64,000 nucleotides of DNA. Source: UMGS1649 sp045534225. Lineage in GTDB: Bacteria > Bacillota > Clostridia > TANB77 > CAG-465. The translations under genes were made by a program, and so were the position numbers. Positions 26,839 to 35,152 of this stretch are shown here, piece by piece. Where the stretch lies: positions 1 to 64,000 of the forward strand of contig JAZSJJ010000009.1 of NCBI GenBank assembly GCA_045534225.1, given 5' to 3'. Each line of letters starts with the position of its first letter. Position 1 is the stretch's first letter. A model generated the notes under the pieces. It saw only the letters and a program-made list of their open reading frames with translations. It was not told the DNA's origin and searched no databases.

Positions 26839-28630
26839 ATTTACAATCTTCTACAAATTTTAATTTAGAAACTATATCTTTTCCAAGATAGCTCCTAGCA
26901 AATTTTATCATTTCTTTATGACTTCTTATTTGTCCTCTAAAATGTGCATCTATACCATATATTACTGGCACATCATATTCTGATACAATTCTCCAGAACT
27001 CTCTATTTGGATATTCTATATTTTGTTTCTTTCCACACATATGCTTAAATATATCCATAAGATTTATCTCAAGTATTATATTATGCTTTTCTGCAAGTTT
27101 AGCTATCTTTCTTGCTATCTTTTCTTCAAACTCACCAAATTCTTTTCTTACGCACATATACATATCTGGATGAACAATAATTTTTACTAAATCATGTTCT
27201 ACAGCTTCTTTCATATATTCATAATGTTCCATTATTTCATCATTTGAAAATTCTGGCCTTATTTTTTCGTTAAACACTTTTACTTCGTTATTTTTTCTAT
27301 CATATGTATAATGTTGACCTAATACTAAAAAATCGCATTCTTCTTTTAGTTCTTTAAGTTCTTCCAAATGCTCTGGTAGATATTCTATTTCAAAGCCTAC
27401 TTTTATACTTATTTTATCTTTATACTTTTCTTTAAGAGTTCTAACACTATTTAAATAGTCTTCTTTTTCGCTATAATCCATTCTCATGCGTTTTCTTGTA
27501 TCAATGACATTCTTTTGTGGTGCATGATCTGTAAAGGCTATTTCTTTAAATCCAGCCTTTATATATTCTTTTACATAATCTTCATCTGTTACCGTATCAT
27601 CTGCATGACGACATCTATATGTATGCGAGTGGTAATTCGTTAATTGCTTTATACCTGTATTCTTTACTGGTTCATCTTTCTTTACAAGTTTTTCTAAAAC
27701 CTTAAGCATGCCTTGTATTGTTCTTTCATACATGGCAAACTCTTTTAATAGGTGCACTACAGCGTTTATTCCTTGTTTTGCTTGTTCCTCATCTTTAGAT
27801 TTACCTCTGTCTAAACTGTACTTAAGCCAAGAAAACTTACCGTAAAGTGTCATATAAAGTACATCTTCGAAATTATCTAATGAGTAATGATACTTAAGAT
27901 AATTTGCCATAAATAGTTCATAACGTTTTAAGTCTATTTTACCATTCTTTGTACACCATACATATGCGTATTCGTTTGCTGCACACATATGGTTTACATA
28001 TCCTACTGCATCAAAGTCTATAAAGTATGGATTAAATTTATCCCATAAAACATTATCTAATTTAAGGTCATTATGACTTATTACCTCTTTAGATTTCAAA
28101 GAAGCTATTGCATTATTTATTTTGCTTTGTAATTTTTCTATTAACTCTTTATTTTCTCTTAATGTAACATTCATCTTGTTGTTTAGGTTATATAGCCTAA
28201 TGTATTTATCTACATCAATATTAAATTTCTCTTTTTTGCTTTTTAACACTGGAACATCTACATTAACATTATGCATTTTAGCTACAAAGTTACTTATAGC
28301 TAAAATATGTTCTTCTGTTATTTCTTCTTTAGTAATACTCTTCATTTTTACTTTAGGATATATTACAAAGTATGGATTATCTCCTTGTATGTATCTATCT
28401 TTAAACATTAAAGGAAGTACCATAGGTACTCCTTTATCCTTAAAGACTTCTGCAACCATTTCTTTTAGCTCACGTAAGTTTTTTTCGCTCTCACTATTTA
28501 CTGCGTCTTTACTAAATACTTTAAGTACATATTTACCATTAACATCATATGTTTCATTTTGAGAACCAATTGTCATCTTTGTGATTTCAGGTTTCTTAAT
28601 ACCTAAATATTTTTGTATTATTTTTTTCAT
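26837..28630 (-). CDS. Fusion of APH/choline-kinase-like kinase and PHP-type phosphoesterase
   Basis: 597 residues with two catalytic halves. Residues 1-300 form an aminoglycoside-phosphotransferase-like kinase: YVLKVFS (ATP-binding Lys), the catalytic loop ISHNDLKLDNVLWD and the metal site YFIDFDAVG. Residues from about 330 form a PHP domain of the histidinol-phosphatase type, with YHSHTYRCRHA, ITFTDHAP-like AFTDHAPQ, EIEYLP, GQHYTYD, IVHPDMYM and YGIDAH as the successive metal-ligand segments. Both active sites look intact. The natural substrate is unknown; a kinase and a phosphatase in one chain suggests a sugar- or amino-alcohol-phosphate cycle. GAGGA precedes the ATG. A terminator lies at its end. 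Confidence 0.82.
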   Translation of the reverse strand: MKKIIQKYLGIKKPEITKMTIGSQNETYDVNGKYVLKVFSKDAVNSESEKNLRELKEMVAEVFKDKGVPMVLPLMFKDRYIQGDNPYFVIYPKVKMKSITKEEITEEHILAISNFVAKMHNVNVDVPVLKSKKEKFNIDVDKYIRLYNLNNKMNVTLRENKELIEKLQSKINNAIASLKSKEVISHNDLKLDNVLWDKFNPYFIDFDAVGYVNHMCAANEYAYVWCTKNGKIDLKRYELFMANYLKYHYSLDNFEDVLYMTLYGKFSWLKYSLDRGKSKDEEQAKQGINAVVHLLKEFAMYERTIQGMLKVLEKLVKKDEPVKNTGIKQLTNYHSHTYRCRHADDTVTDEDYVKEYIKAGFKEIAFTDHAPQKNVIDTRKRMRMDYSEKEDYLNSVRTLKEKYKDKISIKVGFEIEYLPEHLEELKELKEECDFLVLGQHYTYDRKNNEVKVFNEKIRPEFSNDEIMEHYEYMKEAVEHDLVKIIVHPDMYMCVRKEFGEFEEKIARKIAKLAEKHNIILEINLMDIFKHMCGKKQNIEYPNREFWRIVSEYDVPVIYGIDAHFRGQIRSHKEMIKFARSYLGKDIVSKLKFVEDCK

Positions 28631-28660
28631 TTTTCCTCTTACTTATATTTTTTCTTTAGA

Positions 28661-29479
28661 TTATTGTTTTAATAATTTTTGATCAAAAAAATCTCTTTTG
28701 TTAAAGCCTGCTGTCATAAATCTCCAAGCAGCTTTAGAACTTGTTAACCATTCTATCTTAGCATCGTTTTTTGTATTCTTTAACATTCCTTCTACTAAAA
28801 ACTTAGCAACAACATCTGGATAATCTCCTAGTATATTGTATACCTTTTTAGTTTTATCTGAAAGGTTAATTGCTTCACCGTTACCAAGTGCGTTAGTTAT
28901 AAAGTCTGTTATCATAATACCAGGACTAAGTTTTCCAACAATAACACCTGTATTTCTCTCAGCAGATTCTTTCGCTAATGCTTCTGTAAAATATGTAACA
29001 GCTCTTTTACTTGTTCCATATATAGATAAGCCTAACATTTTAGCATCATTGCTACCATAACCTTCAATGTTATATATAGCTCCACCACCATTTTTAGTCA
29101 TATCTAACATAGCATACTTAGAGCCTATTATAGCACCCTTTAGATCTACACTTAAAACAGTATCTATATCTTTAGTATCTAGTTCCCATATAGCTCTTTC
29201 TGGTTGGTTTACACCAGCGTTATTTATCCATATATCTATTCTGCCAAATGTTTTATTTGCATGAGCAATTAAATCTAAAATTTGTTCTTCGTTTGTTACA
29301 TTACAAACTGCATATGACACTTTAGATTCGCTTTCAATTTCATCTAATAATTTTTTAGCTTTCTTTAGATTTTCTTCCTTTAAATCGCTTATTACAACAT
29401 TAACATTGTTTCTCTTAAATACCTTTGCCATTTCAAACCCAAGCCCTCTTGCGCTTCCAGTTATTACGACCGTCTTCAT
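28661..29479 (-). CDS. Short-chain dehydrogenase/reductase
   Basis: 272 residues. The NAD(P)-binding TGSARGLG motif lies at residues 7-14, NNAG near residue 88, and the catalytic YGTSK near residue 157, about 12 residues after a candidate catalytic Ser in YGSND. The C-terminal 70 residues are basic (SSKAAWRFMTAGFNKRDFF). Arg after the first Gly suggests NADPH preference, which is family knowledge. The substrate is unknown. AGGAGG precedes the ATG. It is separated from the APH-PHP gene by 30 bp and may be in the same transcript. Confidence 0.9.
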   Translation of the reverse strand: MKTVVITGSARGLGFEMAKVFKRNNVNVVISDLKEENLKKAKKLLDEIESESKVSYAVCNVTNEEQILDLIAHANKTFGRIDIWINNAGVNQPERAIWELDTKDIDTVLSVDLKGAIIGSKYAMLDMTKNGGGAIYNIEGYGSNDAKMLGLSIYGTSKRAVTYFTEALAKESAERNTGVIVGKLSPGIMITDFITNALGNGEAINLSDKTKKVYNILGDYPDVVAKFLVEGMLKNTKNDAKIEWLTSSKAAWRFMTAGFNKRDFFDQKLLKQ

Positions 29480-29610
29480 ATGTTTTACCTCCTAAGATAC
29501 TTAACCTAAATCTATGTATAAGTATCCACTATACTATTATACAAATATATGTTATCACAAAGATTTTTCAAATGCTATATGTTTTTTGTTATTTTTTTAG
29601 TTTTTATAAA

Positions 29611-29646
29611 ACACTAAGACTACGTTCTATATTAAAACGTAGTCTT
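29611..29646 (-). terminator. Hairpin after the CysE-like gene
   Basis: AAGACTACGTT and AACGTAGTCTT form an 11-bp perfect stem (29616-29626 and 29636-29646). The T-run on the minus strand is short (AGTGTTTTAT), so termination strength is uncertain. Confidence 0.65.
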
Positions 29647-29651
29647 ATTTA

Positions 29652-30191
29652 TTATACCTTATTATTTATATATTCTTCTGTTGCATTTTCTCTTGGAATA
29701 ATTCTACCAGGATTTCCAATTACTATAGAATGATCTGGTACATCAAAATTAACATATGTAAGAGGTGCAATTAAAACATCTTCTCCTATTGTTATATTAC
29801 CAACAATAACGGCATTAGTACCAATCCATACATTATCTTTAATAGTAGGAGTACCTTTTCTTTTTCCTCTATTTTCTTGTCCTATTGTAACACCGGTTGC
29901 AATGTTTATATTTTTACCTAAAACTGCATTATGGTTAATAATAATTCTACCACAGTGGCCTATATAGAAGCCCTCTCGTATTTTAGTCTTTGGAGATATT
30001 CTAATATGTGTTATTCTAGATAATTTATCTAATCTTTTTTCATACCACCATTTCTTAATACCTTTAGATTCTTGGCATTTACGAAAATAATATATATATT
30101 TTATTTCATTACCACGATTACGTTTTTCTTTTCTACTTTCACCTTGTTCTCCATAGTAACGATATATGTCTTTTTCAAATACAGATTTCAT
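29652..30191 (-). CDS. Serine O-acetyltransferase-like hexapeptide acetyltransferase
   Basis: 179 residues from the ATG at 30191, with AAGGAG six bases upstream. A basic helical N-terminus is followed by a left-handed beta-helix of hexapeptide repeats from about residue 70: ISPKTKIREGFYIGHCGRI, NHNAVLGKNINIATGVTIG, PTIKDNVWIGTNAVIVGNI, TIGEDVLIAPLTYV. The catalytic His lies in IGHCGRI. The layout resembles CysE/serine acetyltransferases but is also found in sugar acetyltransferases. The missing N-terminal CysE helical domain argues for the latter or for a short SAT variant. It stands alone, with no cysK next to it. Confidence 0.8.
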   Translation of the reverse strand: MKSVFEKDIYRYYGEQGESRKEKRNRGNEIKYIYYFRKCQESKGIKKWWYEKRLDKLSRITHIRISPKTKIREGFYIGHCGRIIINHNAVLGKNINIATGVTIGQENRGKRKGTPTIKDNVWIGTNAVIVGNITIGEDVLIAPLTYVNFDVPDHSIVIGNPGRIIPRENATEEYINNKV

Positions 30192-30253
30192 AATCTTCTC
30201 CTTTGCACACATATATTCTACTACAGATTAGTTGTTTTTGCAAATTAGTTAAC

Positions 30254-31684
30254 TTATGTAAGCAGAACTTGTTCTTCTGACATTTTTTCTAGCATATCAA
30301 TTATTTCCGAATTTGACTTTTCGTCATCTGCTTTAATCGTTTTAGAAATTGTAGTTACCAATTCTTCTATTTTTTCTACATGCCCATAATTGTGTTCGCG
30401 TGAATAATGCTTATATCTGTTTAATTCTTCCATCAAATAATCCATTATTTTTTGATATATTTCAAATTTATCGCGCTTATTTTTTGCTGTTTTCAATTGA
30501 TGTGAAAGTAGTTTATATTTTTCTTTATCTATTCTTAACGAACCACTTCTATTATCTGTATTTAATTCAATATAATTTACGATATCATCAATGTAATCTT
30601 TCACAATTTTAACTTCATATTCATCATTGTTATATATGTATTCTTTAAGATTCAAAAGCTTTTGATATGCTCTATCCCTCACCCATCTTGATACATTTGC
30701 TCTAAAAATAACATGTTTTAATGCTATAAATATTTCTGCTGGACTACTTAATTCTTCAATATTGTTTTTTAAGTAATTTAATCTGCTTAATACGATATTA
30801 TCATATTCTCTATCCCTCATTCTTCTTACTTCTTTTAGTTCATCTATAATATCTTTATTAGCACTTCCTTGTTCCAAGTTTTTATTACAAGCTTCTGCAA
30901 AACCATCTGCTGTATATAAAAGTAATAAGTGTCCTGTTTCATTATAAAACTCATTTAACAATTCGCTTCTTCCACCTAAAGTCTTACCATTCATCCTGCT
31001 GAACCAATCCTCTTTTGCGTCATCAGTTACAAATATAATATCTTTTTCTTCTTGTTTGGCTTTTTTTATAAATGCATAATAAATATAATAATCCCCGTTT
31101 TCCGGCTTGCTGCTATCTTTATAGCCCGGAGGAATTTCTTCACTTACCCTACGTTTTCCTTCGGCTTTTATGGTTTTATATTCTTCTCCTGTTATTTCTT
31201 CTCCTATTGAATCATTAAATAAATCAATTATTTCTTTTCCTATTTTTTCACCCAGAATTTCAGGCTTTTTAGTGCTTTGTTCTTTAGTCAATATATCCTT
31301 TATTCTATCTTGACTCTCAACCAAAATTCTAATTATTTCTTCTTTACATTTTAATTGTGTATTCTTTTTAGATTCCACAGCACCTTTTGCTTCTTTTATC
31401 TTATCGCTTATTGTTCCTAACAATGATTTATATTCATTATATGAATCATACATTACTTTATTTTTATTCTTAAAATACTCTTTTCCTACATAATAAGGAA
31501 TCCATAGTCTATCCTTTTGTTTTTTTAATATCTCATAAATACTTTTTCTTGTATCCTCAGAATACCTATAAAAATTCAATAAGATATTAGTATCTACTAC
31601 TATTATTCCATTACTCCAAATTCTTTTATATTCTTCTTTTGAGTAATCAGCATAACCCTTGAATAATTCTTTCATATTAGCCAT
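30254..31684 (-). CDS. PIN-like domain protein (PIN_8 type), putative RNase
   Basis: 476 residues. The N-terminal half looks like a PIN_8-type nuclease domain: GIIVVDTNILLNFYRYSEDTR with the first catalytic Asp, a long Lys/Glu-rich helical insertion (residues about 75-180), and the second acidic cluster IIFVTDDAKEDWF near residues 220-233. The C-terminal half is helical and acidic with no recognised motif. Such proteins often occur in accessory regions and are suspected effectors of defence or abortive responses. GGAGGGAGAAGG precedes the ATG at 31684. It is alone, next to a decayed gene and hairpins, which suggests insertion into a variable site. Confidence 0.68.
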   Translation of the reverse strand: MANMKELFKGYADYSKEEYKRIWSNGIIVVDTNILLNFYRYSEDTRKSIYEILKKQKDRLWIPYYVGKEYFKNKNKVMYDSYNEYKSLLGTISDKIKEAKGAVESKKNTQLKCKEEIIRILVESQDRIKDILTKEQSTKKPEILGEKIGKEIIDLFNDSIGEEITGEEYKTIKAEGKRRVSEEIPPGYKDSSKPENGDYYIYYAFIKKAKQEEKDIIFVTDDAKEDWFSRMNGKTLGGRSELLNEFYNETGHLLLLYTADGFAEACNKNLEQGSANKDIIDELKEVRRMRDREYDNIVLSRLNYLKNNIEELSSPAEIFIALKHVIFRANVSRWVRDRAYQKLLNLKEYIYNNDEYEVKIVKDYIDDIVNYIELNTDNRSGSLRIDKEKYKLLSHQLKTAKNKRDKFEIYQKIMDYLMEELNRYKHYSREHNYGHVEKIEELVTTISKTIKADDEKSNSEIIDMLEKMSEEQVLLT

Positions 31685-31782
31685 ATTTTTCCTTCTCCCT
31701 CCTCGATAATTGTATTTATAATATCAATATATTTTGTCGTATTATGTAGAAAATTGAAGTAATATTATGACTCTATGTGATA

Positions 31783-31813
31783 AAAATGTGTAAATTTTAC
31801 ATTTACACATTTT
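31783..31813 (-). repeat. Perfect 12-bp inverted repeat upstream of the PIN-domain gene
   Basis: AAAATGTGTAAA (31783-31794) and TTTACACATTTT (31802-31813) flank a seven-base centre. It lies about 100 bp before the PIN-gene start on the minus strand, with T-rich sequence after it in that direction. It could be an operator or a second terminator for the remnant gene upstream. Confidence 0.55.
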
Positions 31814-31828
31814 ATTGGTTTTCAAAGC

Positions 31829-31864
31829 AAAAAAGAATACAGCCAAAAATATTTGTCTGCATTC
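31829..31864 (-). terminator. Terminator behind the UDP-glucose dehydrogenase remnant
   Basis: On the minus strand GAATGCAG...CTGTATTC forms an 8-bp stem with one mismatch, followed by TTTTTTG. It lies 7 bp past the remnant's C-terminal stop codon at 31871, as expected for the original gene's own terminator. Confidence 0.6.
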
Positions 31865-31870
31865 TTCGTG

Positions 31871-32178
31871 TTATCTGCCGATGGAATAGTATTCAACTCC
31901 AACTTTTGACATTGCTTTCAGTTCCGATAACGATACGCTTAACCTGAAGCGTATCCCTTACAGCAGTTCCCTGTACAAGGAACTCGGGGTTACTTGCAAC
32001 CTCAACTTTGACATCATGCACAAGGCAGCTTTAATGAACTGTTCAACTTTGTCATTAGTACCAATAAGCACTGTAGATTTTACAACAATACAGTCCTTTT
32101 CAACCGTTTCTGCAATCTGTCTTGAAACCTCCGCTGCATAGTTCATATTTGCAGCAGCGCCAGGCGAAGCACCTAATT
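31871..32178 (-). pseudogene. UDP-glucose 6-dehydrogenase remnant, frameshifted and internally deleted
   Basis: Three joined pieces of a nucleotide-sugar dehydrogenase in different frames. Reading down the minus strand, one frame gives ANMNYAAEVSRQIAETVEKD and IVVKSTVLIGTNDKVEQF (positions about 32178-32035). A second frame gives VKVEVASNPEFLVQGTAVRD and RIVIGTESNV, the catalytic-domain start of UDP-glucose dehydrogenases. A third frame then gives only MSKVGVEYYSIGR and a stop, which resembles the extreme C-terminus of the family. The N-terminal NAD-binding part and most of the C-terminal half are missing. The DNA is visibly richer in G and C than the genes on either side, which suggests acquisition by transfer before decay. 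No function is expected. Confidence 0.85.
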
Positions 32179-32195
32179 TTACTATATATTTTTAA

Positions 32196-32687
32196 TTATT
32201 TATTTCTCATTTTTATTATTTCTAAGAATTTTACACCTAAATATACAAATAATACTCCTACCGTTACTCCGCTGCTATCTATTATTACATCTCTCAATTC
32301 CCCACATCTACCCGGAACTAACAATTGGTGGATTTCATCAGTTACTGCATACATAGCACCGAATAGTATAGATAACGTTTTTGTATACACTACTTTTTCT
32401 TTAAATTGTATTGTTAAATTGTATATTAACATTCCACCCAATACATAAAGTATAAAATGTGCTAACTTTCTTGTTATTGGCTGAAGCAGTATTACTAATT
32501 CTTCTAGTTTAGCTTTTGTAATATTTTTATTAAATAAAGTTATTAGCCACCTAATTGTATTGCCACTTGTTCTATCTGAAACATCTGCCACTTCGGCAGA
32601 AAGAAAAAAAACAATTAACATCCATAATATTAAAAGAATTATACTAACACTTATATATATTATTTTTTTATAATTTACTTTACTCAT
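32196..32687 (-). CDS. VanZ-like family membrane protein
   Basis: 163 residues from the ATG at 32687. An ATG at 32717 is in frame, but its extra residues are read from sequence overlapping the epimerase fragment. Four to five hydrophobic helices carry the VanZ-family segments RKLAHFILYVLGGML and TDEIHQLLVPGRCGELRDVIIDSSG. VanZ proteins give low-level teicoplanin resistance in VanA operons, but most relatives have unknown membrane roles and are frequently near polysaccharide genes. No other van genes are present, so resistance should not be inferred. Its ribosome binding site is weak or distant, and it is the last intact gene of the second polysaccharide locus. Confidence 0.82.
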   Translation of the reverse strand: MSKVNYKKIIYISVSIILLILWMLIVFFLSAEVADVSDRTSGNTIRWLITLFNKNITKAKLEELVILLQPITRKLAHFILYVLGGMLIYNLTIQFKEKVVYTKTLSILFGAMYAVTDEIHQLLVPGRCGELRDVIIDSSGVTVGVLFVYLGVKFLEIIKMRNK

Positions 32688-32691
32688 ATTA

Positions 32692-32949
32692 TTATTTATA
32701 TAACTCCATGTTTTCATTAAATATTCTTGATATTTCCTCTTTGTTTCTAATATCTACTCTATACAATGTATAGTTTAAATTGTCTAAAAACTCATTGATA
32801 TTATTTTCTTTTATAGAAGGATTATAGAAATCGCAAAAATTATCTATTGCAATTACTTTATTTCCTTCATTTAACAGTCTCTCTGTTACGCTAGAACCAA
32901 TAAGTCCAGCTTCACCTGTTACTAAATATGTTTTCACATTTTTCTCCAC
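32692..32949 (-). pseudogene. Truncated UDP-glucuronate 4-epimerase-like NAD-dependent epimerase
   Basis: Only 85 codons of an extended SDR epimerase that normally exceeds 300 residues. The NAD-binding loop TYLVTGEAGLIGSSVTERLL and the hallmark IDNFCDFYNPSIKENNI (compare DNFNDYYDPxxK in UDP-glucuronate 4-epimerases) are followed by YTLYRVDIRNKEEISRIF. The frame then ends where the VanZ gene begins, and the Ser-Tyr-Lys catalytic part is absent. AGTGGAG precedes the ATG and the start overlaps the upstream glycosyltransferase gene by 38 bp, so it may still be translated, but it cannot be an active epimerase. Confidence 0.82.
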
Positions 32950-34027
32950 TTAAATATATTTCTTGCATTTTATTTGCTACCTTAGTAATATCATACTCAT
33001 TAAGTCTTATATCATTTATATCTTCTCTTTTCATGTCTATATTACTTAATCTTTCGGACCATACCTCACTTGAGTTATTCAAATCTTCAAAAATTACATT
33101 TCCAGTTACATCTGTATTAACATCTATAGTATTTGATGTTAATACTTTTAAACCGTTGCATTGTGCTTCAATTGCTGTAACACTTAGCCCTTCATACAAA
33201 GATGGAAGTAGAACAATATCCATAACAGAATATAATCTATATACATCTGTCCTGAGTCCTAAAAATTTAACTTTGTTTTGGAGTTTAAAACTTTCTACTT
33301 TATCTATAATTGTTTGTTTTAATTCTCCATCTCCAATTAATAATAAAACTGCATCATGTGTCTTTTGATATTCATTAAATATATCAACCAAAAACTCATG
33401 ATTCTTTTGTTTACAAAATCTGCCAACGTGTCCTATAACTGTAGTATCATCTGAAACATCTAGTTCTTTTCTTAGTTCAACTCTAGTTTTCTTATCAAAT
33501 CTAAATTTTTCAATATTAATTCCATTATTTATAACTATGGCCTTGTCACTTTCTTTAGTATATAGCCATTTCGCAGCTTGTTCACCACATGCTAGTTTCA
33601 CAGTAGTATTTTTATTTATTTTACTTTGCAAATATTTTTTATATATCTTAGCAACAATATTGTTGGAATTTCTTGTATTATGGCTATGAGAAATAATGTT
33701 TTTTACTCCACATTTTTTTGCTGTCTCAACAATTATACCACTTACTTGATCAATATGTGAATGAACGGTTTTATACTCTGGATGTTTACTAAAGAATTTT
33801 TTCAACTCTTTTCCATATTTAACCTGTCCTACTTCTGTCAAATATGGAATTTTATATATTTTTCCACCTAAACGCTTTATTTCTTCATCATAATTTCCAT
33901 TATCACTAACCAAAAAATCGAATTGCACTTTATCTCTATCAATATTCCTATAAACATTCATAATAAATGTCTCTGCGCCCCCAAAGCCCATCGCTCTTAT
34001 AATCTGTAAAACCCTAATCTTTTCCAT
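32912..34027 (-). CDS. Glycosyltransferase family 4 (GT-B fold)
   Basis: 371 residues. The N-terminal domain begins VLQIIRAMGFGGAETFIMN, the acceptor-side glycine-rich start of many GT4 enzymes. The HSHIDQVSG and ISHSHNTR segments follow. The C-terminal nucleotide-sugar domain has VIGHVGRFCKQKNHEFLVDI, LLIGDGELK, VKFLGLRTDV and LLPSLYEGLSVTAIEAQC, where the EGLSxxxxEA motif binds the donor. It probably adds a hexose or HexNAc to the lipid-linked glycan started by the sugar transferase at 35882-36493. GAGGT precedes the ATG. Its end overlaps the truncated epimerase gene. Confidence 0.9.
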   Translation of the reverse strand: MEKIRVLQIIRAMGFGGAETFIMNVYRNIDRDKVQFDFLVSDNGNYDEEIKRLGGKIYKIPYLTEVGQVKYGKELKKFFSKHPEYKTVHSHIDQVSGIIVETAKKCGVKNIISHSHNTRNSNNIVAKIYKKYLQSKINKNTTVKLACGEQAAKWLYTKESDKAIVINNGINIEKFRFDKKTRVELRKELDVSDDTTVIGHVGRFCKQKNHEFLVDIFNEYQKTHDAVLLLIGDGELKQTIIDKVESFKLQNKVKFLGLRTDVYRLYSVMDIVLLPSLYEGLSVTAIEAQCNGLKVLTSNTIDVNTDVTGNVIFEDLNNSSEVWSERLSNIDMKREDINDIRLNEYDITKVANKMQEIYLSGEKCENIFSNR

Positions 34028-34048
34028 TTATTCTACCTCTATGTCTTA

Positions 34049-35152
34049 TTAGTTTTTATAAATTTCCTTCATATTCTCTGAAATAGCGCTCTTAGTATAC
34101 TTTACAGTATCTACACTTGCATTTATTTCGTTATTAAATATAACTTTTTTTATTTTTTCTATTAATCCCTGCTCGTCTCCAAGTTCAACTATATAACCAT
34201 TTACACCATCTTGTATTAAATCTCTATTTCCTCTACAGTTAGTTGCAATTATAGGTAAACCCGCTATCATTGATTCCATAATATTTACTGGTAGACCTTC
34301 CTGTTTAGAAGTAGATACTGATAAATTAGATATCTTTAATAATTTTGGAATATCATCTCTAAAACCAAGAAATTTAACATGTTGTGTAATATTTAGAGCT
34401 TCTGCTAATTGTTGATATTTGCCATTAAGTGAATCTCTCCCCGGTAGTAATAGTTTTATTTTTACATTCTCATTAATTAACGACGCAACTGCTCTTATTA
34501 ACATGCCTTGATTTTTTCTTTCACTCAACTCAGCTGTATAAATTATAATAAAATCTTCTTCTTCTATTTCTAATTCTTTCTTCAAGCTATTTTTATCTTG
34601 TTCTGCTACTTCAAAATTAAATCTATTTTCATCAACTCCTATACCATTAACAAACTCCACTTTTTTTGCATGGAATTTAGATTTTGCTATGTTGTAATCT
34701 TCTTTATTAATCGTAATTAACGTGTCAGTATATTTAGAAAGCCATTTTTCTATAGGATAAAAAACCAGCCAATTCATCAGAGGTGCCCCCTTGAAAAAAT
34801 GGAACCCGTGAGCAGTATAGAACACTCTTGTTCCATTTTTCTTTGCTTTCCTTGCTGCAAGTCTCGTTAAAACTCCCCCCATAGGCGAATGACAATGTAT
34901 AAGGTCATAATCCCCCTCAGCTATAATTTGTTTTACTTGTTTATACGCTTTTATATTTGTTAGTAAATATGGTGAACGTTGTATATCGAATGGATGCCTT
35001 ATTATCTCCAATTCATCAAGCGCTTCAGTAGCATCATCAAAATTAGCAGCACAATGTATTTCATACCCTAATCCTTTTAATACTTCTATATTTCCTCTTT
35101 CAAATAATGTAAATTGTCTGCTTACTGTAGATACTATTAAACATTTTTTCAA
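34049..35152 (-). CDS. Glycosyltransferase family 4 (EpsD-like)
   Basis: 367 residues. The start (KKCLIVSTVSRQFTLFERGN, then LKGLGYEIHCAANF) and the HCHSPMGGVLTRLAARKAKK plus YTAHGFHFFKGAP segments are typical of EpsD/WfgS-like transferases. The donor domain has AELSERKNQGMLIRAVASL, LLPGRDSLNG, VKFLGFRDDI and SKQEGLPVNIMESM. It starts with TTG at 35152, preceded by GGGGG, and overlaps the stop of the acetyltransferase gene by 4 bp (TTGA). In EpsD-type loci this enzyme usually acts after the initiating transferase; here it is the first transferase in the operon. Confidence 0.9.
   Translation of the reverse strand: MKKCLIVSTVSRQFTLFERGNIEVLKGLGYEIHCAANFDDATEALDELEIIRHPFDIQRSPYLLTNIKAYKQVKQIIAEGDYDLIHCHSPMGGVLTRLAARKAKKNGTRVFYTAHGFHFFKGAPLMNWLVFYPIEKWLSKYTDTLITINKEDYNIAKSKFHAKKVEFVNGIGVDENRFNFEVAEQDKNSLKKELEIEEEDFIIIYTAELSERKNQGMLIRAVASLINENVKIKLLLPGRDSLNGKYQQLAEALNITQHVKFLGFRDDIPKLLKISNLSVSTSKQEGLPVNIMESMIAGLPIIATNCRGNRDLIQDGVNGYIVELGDEQGLIEKIKKVIFNNEINASVDTVKYTKSAISENMKEIYKN

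Noticed and set aside
32196..32687. VanZ-like gene as a sign of glycopeptide resistance
   Set aside because: No vanHAX, vanS or vanR genes are present, and most VanZ-like proteins in Bacillota are not linked to resistance.
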